A DNA stretch of 64,000 bases from Boesenbergia rotunda (Eukaryota > Streptophyta > Magnoliopsida > Zingiberales > Zingiberaceae). The notes under the pieces were generated by a model. That model searched no databases. It was not told the DNA's origin and saw nothing but the letters and a program-made list of their open reading frames with translations. This document shows positions 30,955-43,215 of this stretch, piece by piece (position 1 is the first letter of the stretch; every line of letters begins with the position of its first letter). The stretch spans positions 156,646 through 220,645 of the forward strand of contig JAGFNQ010008290.1 in the NCBI GenBank assembly GCA_024364735.1, written 5' to 3'. The translations under genes were made by a program, and so were the position numbers.

Positions 30955-32674
30955 ATGGCTTCCCGGATTTCCATATGCCTCGTGATCGCTGCTGCGCTCT
31001 TTTTCGCTCTCCCTTTCTCCCGTGAGTTCTGTGTCTTTTCGATCCAAAGCTGCGATGTGTCTTTTTAGGCAAAAAGTTGAGATCTTTGTGCTGCTGTTTT
31101 GCAATTTCAAGTTTTTTAATGTTCAAAATCGCGTTTTTTTCGATTGCTTCTTCCAGTGATTGGCGGGTTTTAATCTGGATTTCGAGTAGTTTTGTGGTGT
31201 ATAGAGTTCGAGAGCTTGTATGTGGAGTAGAAAGTTTGATTTCCGATGCAAATTTGACGGATTAATGATGGAATTGTAGAGTCGCAGTCGTTTATCGGAG
31301 TTAACTACGGCGAGGTGGCAGACAATCTCCCCCGCCGCCGGCGACGGCGCAGCTCCTCCAATCGACCACCATCTCCAAGGTCCGCCTCTACGGCGCGGAC
31401 CCAAATATTCTCCGCGCGCTCGCCGGCACTGGCATCTCCGTCGTCATCGGAGCCTCGAATGGTGACATCCCCGCCCTGGCCTCCGACCCAATGGCCGCCG
31501 CCAACTGGGTCTCTGCCAACGTTCTCCCCTTCCACCCTGCCACCTCTATCTCCCTCGTCGCCGTCGGAAACGAGGCCTTCAGCTCCGGCGACTCAGCGCT
31601 CGCGGCTCAGCTCCTTCCGGCGATGCAGAACCTACGCACCGCCCTCGCCGCCGCCTCCGCCGCCGGCATCAAGGTTTCGACCGTCAACATCATGTCGGTA
31701 CTCGCCAGCTCCGAGCCGCCTTCCTCCGGCGCCTTTCACGCCGACGTCCTCCCCGCGCTTAAGGGCGTCCTGGCCTTCTTAGACGATACGGCAAGCCCCT
31801 TCATGATCAATCCTTACCCTTACTTCGCGTACCAGAGCGACCCGCGGCCGGAGACGCTCGCCTTCTGCCTCTTCCAGCCCAATGCCGGGCGGCACGACGC
31901 CGGAACTGGGGCAACCTACATGAACATGTTCGACGCGCAGGTAGACGCAGTGAGGGCGGCGATCGCAGCGGCGGGATTCCCGGGGGTGGAGATTTTGGTG
32001 GCGGAGACAGGTTGGCCATACAAGGGAGACGCAGGGGAAGAGGGGGCGACGGTTGAGAACGCTCAGGCGTACAATGGCGGTCTGGTGGCGCACCTGCGTT
32101 CCCTCGCCGGAACTCCCGCGGCACCGGGGAAGTCAGTCGACAACTACATCTTTGCGCTCTACGACGAGGATCTCAAGCCCGGGCCGACCTCTGAGCGCTC
32201 TTTCGGTCTCTACCGCCCCGACCTCACGCCCATCTACGACATAGGCCTCGCCAAGTCTTCCGCCGCCGACGGTGCCCCTGCTTCCCAGGTAAGGAAAAAA
32301 TCTCATGGCGTAATTTTGTGCAAGATTGAACTTTGACGGCATATGATGGTGATGGGATGCAGGGGAACTCGTCGGCGCCGGCGCCGAAGAGGTCGGAGGG
32401 GAAGAGGTGGTGCGTGCCGAAACAGGGGGCGACGGATGCGGAGCTACAGGCGAGCCTAGATTATGCTTGTGGGCAGCCGGCGGTGGACTGCAGTCCGATC
32501 CAGGAAGGAGGGGCGTGCGAAGATCCGAACACCGTCCGGTCGCACGCAGCGTACGCGATGAACGAGTTCTACCAGCTCTCCGACCACAATGCCGGCGACT
32601 GCGACTTCAGCGGCTCCGCCGTCCTCACCACCGACAACCCGAGTACGTGGATCCCGTGCCTGACTCATAATTAG
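30955..32674 (+). CDS. GH17 glucan endo-1,3-beta-glucosidase with CBM43/X8 domain (copy B), one frameshift
   Basis: Secreted, cell-wall beta-1,3-glucan (callose) hydrolase. Exon 1 (30955-31021) encodes a signal peptide (MASRISICLVIAAALFFALP). Exon 2 (31280-32288) starts with FIGVNYGEVADNLP and carries the two catalytic glutamates in VAVGNEAF and VAETGWP. Exon 3 (32363-32674) encodes the X8/CBM43 module: RWCVPKQGATDAELQASLDY, CGQPAVDC, then GGACEDP and DCDFSGSAVLTTDNPS. Exons 1 and 2 total 1076 nt, one short of a multiple of three. Next to the CCG-rich stretch near 31,330, copy A has one more base and reads through. With that base the protein would be about 462 aa. As written, the frame is lost after DNLP, so this is either a sequencing indel or a disabled gene. 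Confidence 0.82.
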
Positions 32675-34914
32675 GCCCTCGTCTCTTTAAATATTACTAA
32701 ATCACATTAGGAAATTTTTAATTCTCCCTTCCGATTTTATTTTCTCTTTGAAACAAATCCCTTACAATTCTAAAATCCTCAAGATACCCTTAAGTAGCTT
32801 TCCAATCTAATAATTCATATAGATTTTAAACTATTATCAAAAGAAAAATATTAATTATAGTGTGATGATATGGTATATATTTTTTATTTTTTAAAAATCA
32901 TTTATTTCAAAAATACAAAATACTCTTTTAATTTTGTATGTATATATATAATTAAAATGTATTTATGGTAATATTTTTTGATTTTATATTTGGAAATAGG
33001 TTACTCCAACTGTGTGTACAATGGAGGCCAATGAGAAGAATGTGATAAAGAAGAGGAAGGAACAAAAAAAAGAGGAATGAGTTTTTTTTTGTTTTTGGTT
33101 TGTTTGTTTAAGTTCATGGAAGAAAAAGGTGAGGAGAAAAGAGATGATTTTAGGAGTATGCAATTAATTAATGGTGTTTATTAATTATTATTGAATGCTT
33201 GTGTTACTTTTTTGAGCTCTTAGTTTAGAATTCAACAGATAAAATAATTTATAAACTATTTTTTTTTATTTGATTTTTAGATTCAGGGTCATCCCAACCA
33301 TTACCGAGATCCTAGAAAAACAATATTAAAATCTTTAAATATTTTCAAATATAAATTTATAAAATAAAATTTTATATAATATTTAGTTTTCTATATTTTT
33401 AAGAGGTAAAGTTATAAATTAATTTTTTTAATTCAAATTTGGATAAAATAAATCTTTTCCATTCATAAAATTGTTAAATTATTTAACATTTTCTTAAGAC
33501 ATTATGAAACGTAAATAAAATTTTATTAATTATAATTTTAAAAAAAATTATTCTTGTTAAAGCTATGTTAAAGGTATATTAATCTTGAGACAAAATTTAA
33601 GTTATATAGTAGTATTTTATAAATTATCTATGTATTTGGAAAAAAATAATTTTTTTTTATGAAAAGTAATATCTTAAGTATTATTTATTTTTTAATTTCG
33701 AGTTTATTATTTATTTTAAAATTTTTAATTCTAAAAGTAAATCTAAATTATTAATATTGGATAACATTTATGTATATTTTTTTAAAAAAAATCAAGGTTC
33801 GAATATTGTTTAAAAAATCATTATCCAATAATTTTAACTTTTCTACATCGTAAGAAAATCAAAATTATTTTCTATATTTTAAAATATTCAAACCTATGAT
33901 TAATAATATAATTGAAATAATTAATATTAAAAGATTCTTAAATAAAATTTTAACCTCTTCAATTTCATTTTCATAAAATTATTTATTTCTTTTAATTACA
34001 TATATTTCTTTTAATAACAATATTATATAAATATATTGTAAATTTTTACTAAACGTATTATATAATTAAAAATAATAATTTGATACAAGTAAATTTTTGC
34101 TTTGCATTGAACAAACCAAGAACTTTATTTTTTATTATCAAGGAAGAGGAAGAAAGAGTGAGATGGGAAGGACACGAGATCATTATACAGAGAGGAAAAG
34201 GATTTTAAAACATCGATAAGAAAGTGAAAAGATACGAGATCGCTCATGATTTGAGGGCACATATTTTTTATAATCAATAAAGAGAAGGAAAAGTCAATTA
34301 TGCTTTAAAAAAAAGATTACAATTTTAAAAAATCTACAAAACAATTTAAAAATAAATTAAAATTTAAAATAGACATTTTCAAAAGATAATTTAAAATTAA
34401 AAATGATTTTTATTTTAAAAATTAATATAATTAATATTAAAATATCATTAATTAGGGCCTAATCAAATTGCGTATAGGCTTGGACCCTTGAGCGTATAGA
34501 TTTATTATTGTTTCATATAAAAGTTATTTGGACTATCATAAAAATTATAACATTTTTTGAAAAAGAAATAAGCTTTTTTTTAAATTATTTATAGAGATAA
34601 ATTTTTGCAATGCAAAGTATTATTTTACCTATGTTTAATTAGGAATAACGTTATCAAGTTTATAACGTAATTGGACTTGAAATATAATCTAAATTATATT
34701 TTATTGATTTTCTAGTATAGTTCATCAAACTGTATTAGTTTTTTAATTTAAATTAAATTATATTATAATTTAAAAATTATATCAAATAAAAGAATTAATT
34801 TTGCAATGTAATTTGATGTGCTCTCTCTCTCACTCTGACGGACTCATGTAATTTGGTTTTCTTTTTTGGGTTTTTTTACAAAATGAATAAGTTTTCATCG
34901 CTTTAAGATTCGTT
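32675..34914. other. AT-rich intergenic region, no gene seen
   Basis: Very AT-rich and rich in homopolymers. The part from about 34,260 to 34,620 is homologous to 25,780-26,110 in unit A. No open frame, repeat ends or domain can be supported. Confidence 0.5.
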
Positions 34915-35269
34915 CGAGCGCCTGTATCTGATCTTCTCGCATAGGATGATTAGCTGCGGCTCGCGACGCACGACACACAGAAAACGTCCCCACTGCGACC
35001 CGTCGACTTTGAATCTAGAGGTTTCGCTGATGTCAGCGCCACTCTGTCTTCTTCTTCTTCCCGTTCCCCGTCCTTGACTTGTCTTGCTCCGTTCTCCGCC
35101 TTCTGGCTCGGTCGATTCTGGCGGCCTGCTCCTCCAAGGCGCGATTTTTACTACTGAAACAGGCGATTAGGGCGCCGATCGAGCTCACGGGGAGGTTAAG
35201 CATCATAGGAGGCCCTGGATTTCCCTTTCTTCGGTTTGGTTTTACTGGAGCTAGGGTTGGGCTTCGTCG
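34915..35269 (+). promoter_or_regulatory. Promoter and 5' leader of the complete G-beta gene
   Basis: GC-rich relative to the upstream spacer and closely similar to 26,600-26,931. It contains a TGATGTCA at 35028-35035, where unit A has a perfect TGACGTCA. A GCTTCGTCG context precedes the ATG at 35270. No clear TATA box at the expected distance. Confidence 0.5.
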
Positions 35270-38200
35270 ATGTCGGTCGCGGAGCTGAAGGAGCGGCACG
35301 CAGCTGCAACGGCTACGGTGAACTCTCTGAGGGAGCGATTGAAGCAGAGGAGGCAGTTGCTTCTCGATACTGATGGTGTGATTCCTCTCTTTTTGTGTTT
35401 CTCCGGTTTTCTTACATGTGATATGAATAGCCCTCTAGGCTTACGCTTGTGTGCATGCTTCAGTGGCTGGGTATGCTAGGAGCCAAGGGAGATCGGCAAT
35501 TCGTTTCAGCCCCACAGATCTCGTTTGCTGCAGGATCTTGCAGGGTCATACTGGCAAGGTTGGTTGATTTTTCTTGGCTATTTTTGTTTGAGGGTTGAGA
35601 TTGTTGAGTTTTTGCTTTACTTTTTTCTTATTTGATTCGTTGGTGCCAGAGACTTTTTGAAAACTTTCTATAACATGCAGCTAATGATGTTTCTAAAGTG
35701 TCACGAAAGTCAACAAAACAAAACACTTTCCTAAATATTTGTCTTCATTTTGACACAAATATTTCTTTCAAAATCTCGGTATTCAAAACAGTAAACTCCT
35801 GATGGTCATGCTTAAAACTAGTTTTCCTTTTGTTAATCTAGTTGGTATTTTTTTTTAATCCAATGTGCAAGATAGAGGAAAAAATTGAAGAGCTAGGCAC
35901 AGTTATATTGCAATAAGATTCTCGAATTTGAATACTTTATAGAGTTGTGTTGATGATCAGGGTTTAGTCTAACGTGTTTATAGTTATGAAATAATGTTCC
36001 TCCTATTCTCTTGGGTCTGGCTATTTCTCCTATTATTCTGTCATTTTACAGGACCTAGGAGTTGTAATTCCTTTGTGATTTATTTTTGGCATACAAGTTC
36101 ACAAAAGCTTGTAGTCTATCAAGTGTCTGTAGATAAATAATTTTGTTTATACATATGGAGGGAAAGTTTTAATCTCGTTGTAACACTGAAAGATACCTTA
36201 GTCCACTACGTTCTTTATTGAAACTGACTGTGAGAATGCAAATGTGAGCATTAAGTTATTTTCGGGTAGAGATGTACATACTAGCATGATTAATTCTATC
36301 CGTGTGAATTTTAATTGATGAGCTTAAGAACCGTATCTTTTGCTCCATCTGAGAGACACTTGTAATTTCTGGATGATTGACTGATTGTAGATATGTCATT
36401 ACCTGGCCATTGTTTTTGAAGAATGATAGAAACACATTAGTTAGTGTAAAGTATCTGGAGTTATGAGTTTGCTACAGTGCTACACAACATCTGATTGGGC
36501 CTGTGTTGCTCTGACCCCTACCTGGCTTGATTCTTTGTTATATTTGACTGATGTCACCCAGGTTAATGTTTGGCTCAGTTTGCAATGTTAGGATACCATT
36601 CATAGCAAGAGACATATTTCGTATTGCTTTCTGTCCGCAAAACTGTCCCATTCAATTCATAAGCAATTTGCATAAAACTAATAGAATTCATTTGAAAAAA
36701 GATGAAGTTTAACATGTTCTACGTGAGTATATGAAGTGGCACATTTTTATTTCTAGCCCTTTTTCTGAAACATAGTTGTAGTTTATATGTATATACTTTT
36801 CAAGCTACTTGAAACTTAATATGATGGCGGGTGCGGCTGGGGAAAAAAACTAATTGGGTCTATTACTAATTAAAGCAATGACAATATTTTATTTGATAGA
36901 CTCTGAACAAGGTGAGCCAATGATGGATAGCAGTTCTCTTAGGTTGGCATTGTGAACCATATGAGACATTGCCACTCCTTGCTACTTTCATAATAAACTT
37001 GGAGCTGTTGAATTCCTTATACTATTTATATATTGTTATGGTATGGTAGGGTTGAGAATTACTCTGAATAGCCAGTCGCCTAGTATTTGCTTTTCATTCT
37101 ACAACTTTATTTGTCTCTAATTTTACATTTTTAGCAAGTTTGTTTTAGATTGCGAACCAATGTGTTCTATTTTAAGAATTCAGGTTTATTCATTAGACTG
37201 GGCACCTGAAAGGAACTGGATAGTCAGTGCTTCTTCGGATGGACGTCTGATTGTATGGAATGCTTTAACAAGTCAGAAGACACATGCTATAAAGCTTCAG
37301 TGCCCCTGGGTTATGACCTGTGCATTTGCACCAAATGGGCAATCTGTTGCATGTGGAGGTCTTGACAGCGCCTGCTCTATTTTCAATCTCAATTCTCGTG
37401 TTGAAAGAGACAACATTCCTGTCTCAAGGGTACTTACTGGGCACAAAGGCTATGTGTATTCTTGTCAGTATGTTCCTGATCAGGAGTCTCGGTTGATTAC
37501 TAGCTCCGGTGATCAAACATGTGTTCTATGGGATGTCACAACTGGCCAAAGAATTTCTGTTTTCGGTGGAGAATTTCCTTCTGGGCATACAGCTGATGTG
37601 TTGAGGTAATATCCTTTTATAAAGGTGTAATTTAACTAATTCAGGTAGCATTTTCAAACTCACTATTGAACTATTTGCCATAGCCACACATTTGGGTGAA
37701 ATTCTTTGTAGTAGAGCATCTTCGATAGCGTTGTCACTTCCTCTGCCCGTCTGAATTGATTAAACATGATATCAGAAGCTTAATATTCAAGTTACCTCAG
37801 CATGGCACATTTTTCTAGCTGTTTAGTAGTTCAGTCAAGGTTAGAACCTGTGATTAACATTATAAAAAGTTTAAGCTAGCAAATAGAATGATGGATCATC
37901 AGAGACATTAATAACTATAAATCAAATAAGTAATTGGAGAAGAAAATTTATTCCCAAGAATTTTCATGTATAAAAACACTGATCAAACACGTTTCAGTAT
38001 ATGAATTACTATCATGCAGGATCTATAAGCTTGAAGATTTAAAGATGTAAAATTTAAATTTAAGATACCAACTTGAATCCCAAATGCCCCTCCCTCCTAC
38101 GAGCTTCCATCCTAGTTGATGGAAAGAAAATATGTATGATATGAAAAGTCAAATGAAATTTGTCAGTTGTACTAATAATCTAGTTTAAATCTATATTCTG

Positions 38201-39338
38201 ATATGCAATTTCTTTGTTTATTTCTGCAGTGTCTCAATCAACAGTTCGAACTCCAACATGTTTGTCTCTGGTTCCTGCGATGCAACTGCACGGTTATGGG
38301 ATACTCGAATTGCTAGCCGTGCAGTTCGGACATATCATGGTCACCAAGGAGATGTTAACACTGTCAAGTTCTTCCCTGATGGACAGAGATTTGGAACTGG
38401 TTCAGATGACAGCACATGCAGGTTATATGATATGCGAACTGGACATCAGCTTCAAGTTTACAGTCAACAGCATGAAGCCAACGACAATGATGTCCCAACT
38501 GTCACGTCTATTGCCTTTTCTTTATCTGGAAGGCTACTCTTTGCCGGTTATTCCAGTGGTGATTGTTATGTTTGGGATACACTAGTGGGTGAGGTAAATG
38601 CACTTTCCTACCATCCTAAAAAATGTATAGTTTTCAGCAAAATTAAACATGATATGATTTGTGTTTGTGTGTGTTCATTTCTCTTTAGGTGGTTTTGAAC
38701 TTAGGAACGCTTCAAAATTCTCATGAGTCACGCATTAGCTGCTTAGGCTTGTCTTCTGATGGCAGTGCTTTATGCACAGGGAGTTGGGACAAGAACCTGA
38801 AGGTGAATCTCTCGCATCCACCTTTATAAACTGTATACATAGTTTATATGCTTAAAATATTTGAAGACGACCAATTGCCATAACAGATTGCTGATGATTC
38901 TTATATAGATTGTTTGTTGTAGTAGAGCAAGATAAATCTAAGTACAACCCTAATTCTTTAAAACTTCAGGTTATAGTTTCTTTACATTCATTTCTTAGGA
39001 TCCTATCATAGCTAGTACAGTAAAACATTCTAATAAGATCCCCTTGTATCCTTTACGTCGACACAACCACCACCATGTTAAGTATTTATCGACATTAGAA
39101 GAAGAAAACAAGTTTTTTTCCCCCCTTTGCCTACTTAACCATAGTCAATACTTTCAGAGACAAGGAGAAAAAGGTTTGCCTGCTCTCGTTCCTTCTTATC
39201 TCAAATGATACTTTCTCACTTGCATAGTTTCAACAAATTCAACCTTCAGTTCGACCAAAAAAAGCATCTACAATGCAATGATAAGGACTGTGTTTTTTGC
39301 AGATTTGGGCATTTGGCGGACACAGGAGGGTTATCTGA
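35270..39338 (+). CDS. AGB1: Heterotrimeric G-protein beta subunit, six exons, complete
   Basis: Exons 35270-35375, 35464-35558, 37184-37605, 38230-38593, 38689-38802 and 39303-39338 total 1137 nt, i.e. 378 aa, the usual length for plant G-beta. The N-terminal coiled coil (MSVAELKERHAAATATVNSL and following) binds G-gamma. Seven WD40 repeats follow, e.g. LQGHTGKVYSLDWAPERN, SASSDGRLIVWNALT, TSSGDQTCVLWDVTTG, SGSCDATARLWDTR, and TGSDDSTCRLYDMRTG, ending in LKIWAFGGHRRVI. It acts at the plasma membrane with G-alpha and G-gamma in hormone, defence and growth signalling. All splice sites are canonical and phases agree. Intron 2 is the longest (about 1.6 kb), and the duplication breakpoint of unit A falls inside it. 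Confidence 0.96.
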
Positions 39339-40072
39339 ATCATACCATTGGCAATGATGATACTCGGTATGGTACCGAAGCTGCATTCCTGCCTACCCTT
39401 AGTTTCTCGGGTAAGGGTTTCATTGAAGAGTGTCCTAAACCATTACATACTGCTGTTTATTATCTCAGGCTCTTAGGATTGATTCAACCTTTTGTGATTG
39501 TTCATATCTGGTATTCATATTGTATGCTCGGCTGTGTTTGCTCATGTATCTCGAAGCATCGGGAATTCTTTGTGTGTTGCGCGATATAATTCACGTAAAG
39601 TTGTGTTTCTTCCGACTTTCTAGATTGAGTTAAATATTGTGCTACAATCGGTTGTTGAGTTTGGGGTGTTCATGTTTTTAACTGTCACACATTGTATTGG
39701 GTTTATCCCGAAAGCTGAGTGAACCTAACTGGTCGATTCGACGAAATCAACTGGTTATATATTATTCATTCCTGTATTGCTCATTTTTTACGCGTAGTTG
39801 TATCGTATTCATGTATGTCAAAGGATGTATGCTATGCTATGTAATCGTTGTGAGGATCATTTGTCTCAGTTATTTGAAGTTGGCTGGCTATATATTGTTT
39901 GGACAGTTTGTAGTGTGTTGTTTTGAAAGCCGATCGGACCTGACTGGTCGGTTCAACCAAATGAACCGGTTACATGGGTCTGGTTGAGAAATCTGATAAT
40001 TACAATCGTTGATGGAGATTAATAGGAGTTATATTTCATTAAAAGTTAAAAAAAAAAGAGGAGGAAAATGCC
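39339..40072. other. 3' region of G-beta and spacer
   Basis: The first part is the probable 3' UTR. Two direct, diverged copies of a cct-actggtcg-ttcgacc/caacc segment near 39,722 and 39,942 look like pieces of an old transposable element. No gene seen. Confidence 0.4.
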
Positions 40073-40570
40073 ATGGCGGGAAGCATTGCTGCCGATCTCA
40101 ACCCCAAACGCAGCCTTCCTCTGCCGTTCTTCACACCGATGGCCTCCTACTCCATCGATGGTGCCAACCCTCTCCTCCGTGTCAAGAAGCTGCTGCAAAA
40201 TGCTGTCTTGTTTTCGCGCGAGCTTTCCTGCTCTCTGAGTGCATTGTCAGGCCGTAGTCCCAACAGATCTCAGCATCGCCATTTCCGGTAATGCCAGTCC
40301 CCTACCTGCTCGATGAAATTGTCAAATGTGGGAGCTTTAACTTATGGCAATTTGGGAATGGTGTTGGTAGCTCCCAGATCAGGTCTTGCTCGGAAGCACT
40401 CAATTGACGTGGGTGCTGGCGTCATCGATGCGGACTACCGCGGGATGATTTGTATCATCCTGTTCAATCACTCTGATGTGGACTTCGAGCTGAAGCGAGG
40501 GGATCACGACACCGGAGGTAGTCGAGGAGGTGGTCGAGCTTCTTAAGGTCAACAGGTGCGTGATGCCATT
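40073..40570 (+). pseudogene. dUTPase (deoxyuridine triphosphatase) pseudogene
   Basis: Starts with an ATG and a plausible N-terminus (NPLLRVKKLLQNAVLFSREL). The frame is lost in the region of motif 1, where a piece still reads VVPTDLSIAIS in another frame. Motif 3 follows well preserved: VAPRSGLARKHSIDVGAGVI then DADYRGM, IILFNHSDVDFELKRGD. After GDH another shift spoils the C-terminus, leaving TPEVVEEVVEL in another frame. The GYDL segment of motif 1 and the C-terminal glycine-rich motif 5 are missing. The apparent absence of introns suggests retroposition, though a degenerate intron around 40,290-40,365 cannot be excluded. Confidence 0.8.
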
Positions 40571-42380
40571 AAACATAACTTGCAATTTCTGCTCATCATG
40601 TTGAAGAAATAGCGTCTCTGCAACTTACCTTATAATATGCTTTGGTTGTGAAATCTTTGGTGTTTTACTTCCTTAAAATGTGGTGCTTTTGGTGCATTGA
40701 AGAATGGCATTTAGGTTGTTCATGAATTGTTTACATGTTTGATGACTAATATTGTCACGTGTTGTTCCTAGGAAACCAAATTGTATACCATAGAAAACCA
40801 TGATTAGCGGTTAAAATGCCATTGTTATGGCAACTTTTAGAGTTCATAACTTCTAATACTGATGTGCAATTTTCACTCTTATTGTCATATTTGATATCAA
40901 CTTGGCTTTTTCTAGACTTTTTTGTGTTAAATTGACCTTGCCTATAGACAATTTTGTGTCCCCTTGAGAAGAGTACCACTGGGATTCATTCTTTTCAAGT
41001 TTTGTATAATTTATTTTTCTTTCTTTTGTAATAATGCTTTCAATTTAATTTCTAGTAAATTAGGTTAATTCTTTACTTTCAATTGGTTTTATTTACTTTT
41101 TAAATAGTTTTTTATATCTTACAATCGTGTAAAACAGAATTTTTATCAAATGATATTGAATAACACCACATTCGTATGATTCTCTTCATTTTTAATACAT
41201 ATGTTAGAACTCTTGAATTCCAAGAGAGTGTTTAATACCAAAATGACAAGGCATTTAGGAGGAAGATCTTTTAATATTTATGCATACTTTAAGAACTTAA
41301 TCCTTTAGGTCTCACTTCTTTTATTCCTTTTAATAAGTTTCTCATTATTTTACATGTGAATCATAATGTATACTATTTGATACAAATCACTAATTGTAAA
41401 GTTTCCTCCAACTTCACGTTGATAAATTAAATGCTCAGCTACTTAGTTCTAGGTCCATGTTTGATCATAAATTCCTTTAAGTCACCATCTTGTGACTCAT
41501 CTCTATATGTGGACTGAGACATAGTGGTAAAGAAGTAACTTTTCAATTCTCCTCTTTACTTTTAAAAGGAGTTGAGGAAGTGGTTTTAACTCAATCAATC
41601 TTTTGCATATTTTATCTACAATTGGACAGCAGTGGAGGGGAAAACTTTGAATCTTTCATAAACATTATTCAAAAGTGGGGTTTGTTTTTGTCTTGACTGA
41701 GAAGCCATTATCCCATGCTGAGTTCATTACTTCAACTAATAATAACAGTCCCCCTATACATGCGATAATTGCATCTAGGAACCAATAGAAACTCTCTGAA
41801 AGTCCACTATAAGAAGAAAATGGCACAGACACAACTACTCTGTGACCCACAACAGCAACATGAGAAGTGAGTGAGTTCCATCCATCAAAGATTAGGATGC
41901 CTTCCCCCTCTTTAGGTTTGTTTAAATATGCAGTCCTGAAATATGACAGGACTTGTGGTGGTGGTGGTGGAGGGTGTGGTTGCACTTAAATGTTCTGTCC
42001 AATGAGCACTTGAATGGTCACTTTCATGCTTCATCAAATCCACAAACCAACATTCAACTTTTACTCCCTCACTGAATCCATGCATTCATCAAATGTGAGA
42101 ACATGCCAAGCTCATTGAAAGTCCACACACTGTTGGCAGGGATTTGGTTGGGGAGGCACTAGGAACTGGTGGGGTTGCTGCATGTGGAATTCTACCCTCT
42201 AACCTAATTTTGTGAGAGCTCTGAATGTACTATAACAAATAGTTCTATCATGATCTTCGTATGGCACCTAATGCTTGATAAATTCTATCTTGATTGAGCA
42301 AAAGAACAGAAAAGTAGAACGTACCTTATGGTGTCAGAGGAACAATCATTATGTTCTTTTCCATAGATATTTTTTCTGTA
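40571..42380. other. Intergenic, no gene seen
   Basis: AT-rich. A 106-codon minus-strand frame at 41665-41985 has a proline run but no domain, start context or neighbours that support it. Confidence 0.4.
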
Positions 42381-42640
42381 TGGTATCTCAACATGAGAAC
42401 CCGGAAACCCGGCTGGGACCGGCAGGTCATCTCGATTCCGCGCTACCGCATATGAAGGAATCCGACCGGCGAATGGACCGGTGGGGCCCGCAGTCCCAAA
42501 CTGCGTGGCGCGTGCGCGACGCCTTCCGCGCACGTGGGTCCACAAGGCGTACGCCGCTCCTATTCGGTGGCGGTCACGTGGGCCCCACGAGAGCGCGTGT
42601 CGTGTTCGATACGTTCGGTCCGGTCCGGTCGAACATCACA
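42381..42640. other. GC-rich island with G-box motifs
   Basis: About 250 GC-rich bases in AT-rich surroundings. CACGTG occurs at 42531-42536 and 42575-42580, and again further on at 43035-43040 and 43060-43065. Overlapping open frames on both strands show no domain. It could be a promoter or enhancer fragment, or the GC-rich core of a repeat. Confidence 0.4.
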
Positions 42641-43215
42641 TGCCCATTATTAAAAAAATTCTATGTAAGATTAGCTCCGAGTATAGTAATTTTACGAGAG
42701 ATAATCCATGACAATTATTGAATATTTTATTTATTTATTTATATTTTAAAAAATATTTTTCACTTATTGTCTCTATTTCTTAGCCGTCGTTCGCTTTCGG
42801 TCCTACATGATCGTCATTTTCTATCCCTATTCCTTTCCTAGTCCCATCCCACCTTCGAAAGCGCCAACCATTAACATCATCCAACTTGTTTTCTTCACCC
42901 GTCACCATCTTTAAATAGACCAGTTTAAAATTATATAAAAATATTTCAAATTAATTAAACTCAGAAAATTAAATATTAATCGCGGCGCATTAATTTCAAA
43001 CGTTTCCGATTGGATTTGCCTGAATTGAGATGTCCACGTGTAAGATCCAAGAGGTCCGCCACGTGGCATCTTATCCCGTTTCTTCTTCGGGACAACGATG
43101 CATGCGTCGGCGATCGCTCGATGTTAATTGCCGATCGGATTGAGTGTAGCATTCAATCTGCTAAATTGTATCTAATTTTATTGCTTTTTTCTTACAGTCG
43201 GGGAGGACGTTTCGA

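Larger units (their letters stand above)
27399..35725 (+). repeat. Tandem segmental duplication, unit B
   Basis: Second unit of the duplication: At1g01500-like copy B, glucanase B, the same AT-rich intergenic sequence (34,260-34,620 matches about 25,780-26,110), then the G-beta promoter, exon 1, exon 2 and part of intron 2. Homology to unit A ends near 35,725 (cactttcctaaat). Unit B lacks the retroelements of unit A and is about 4 kb shorter. Confidence 0.9.

Noticed and set aside
31315..31782. 155-codon frame MADNLPRRRRRR... inside glucanase B
   Set aside because: Only its first residues are the real protein. After the one-base loss it is an out-of-frame reading of GH17 coding sequence.
31779..32668. 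Minus-strand frames over glucanase B
   Set aside because: Antisense shadows of the GH17 and X8 exons.
41665..41985. 106-codon minus-strand frame with a proline run
   Set aside because: No domain, no splice context and no coding-like composition beyond a short trinucleotide repeat.
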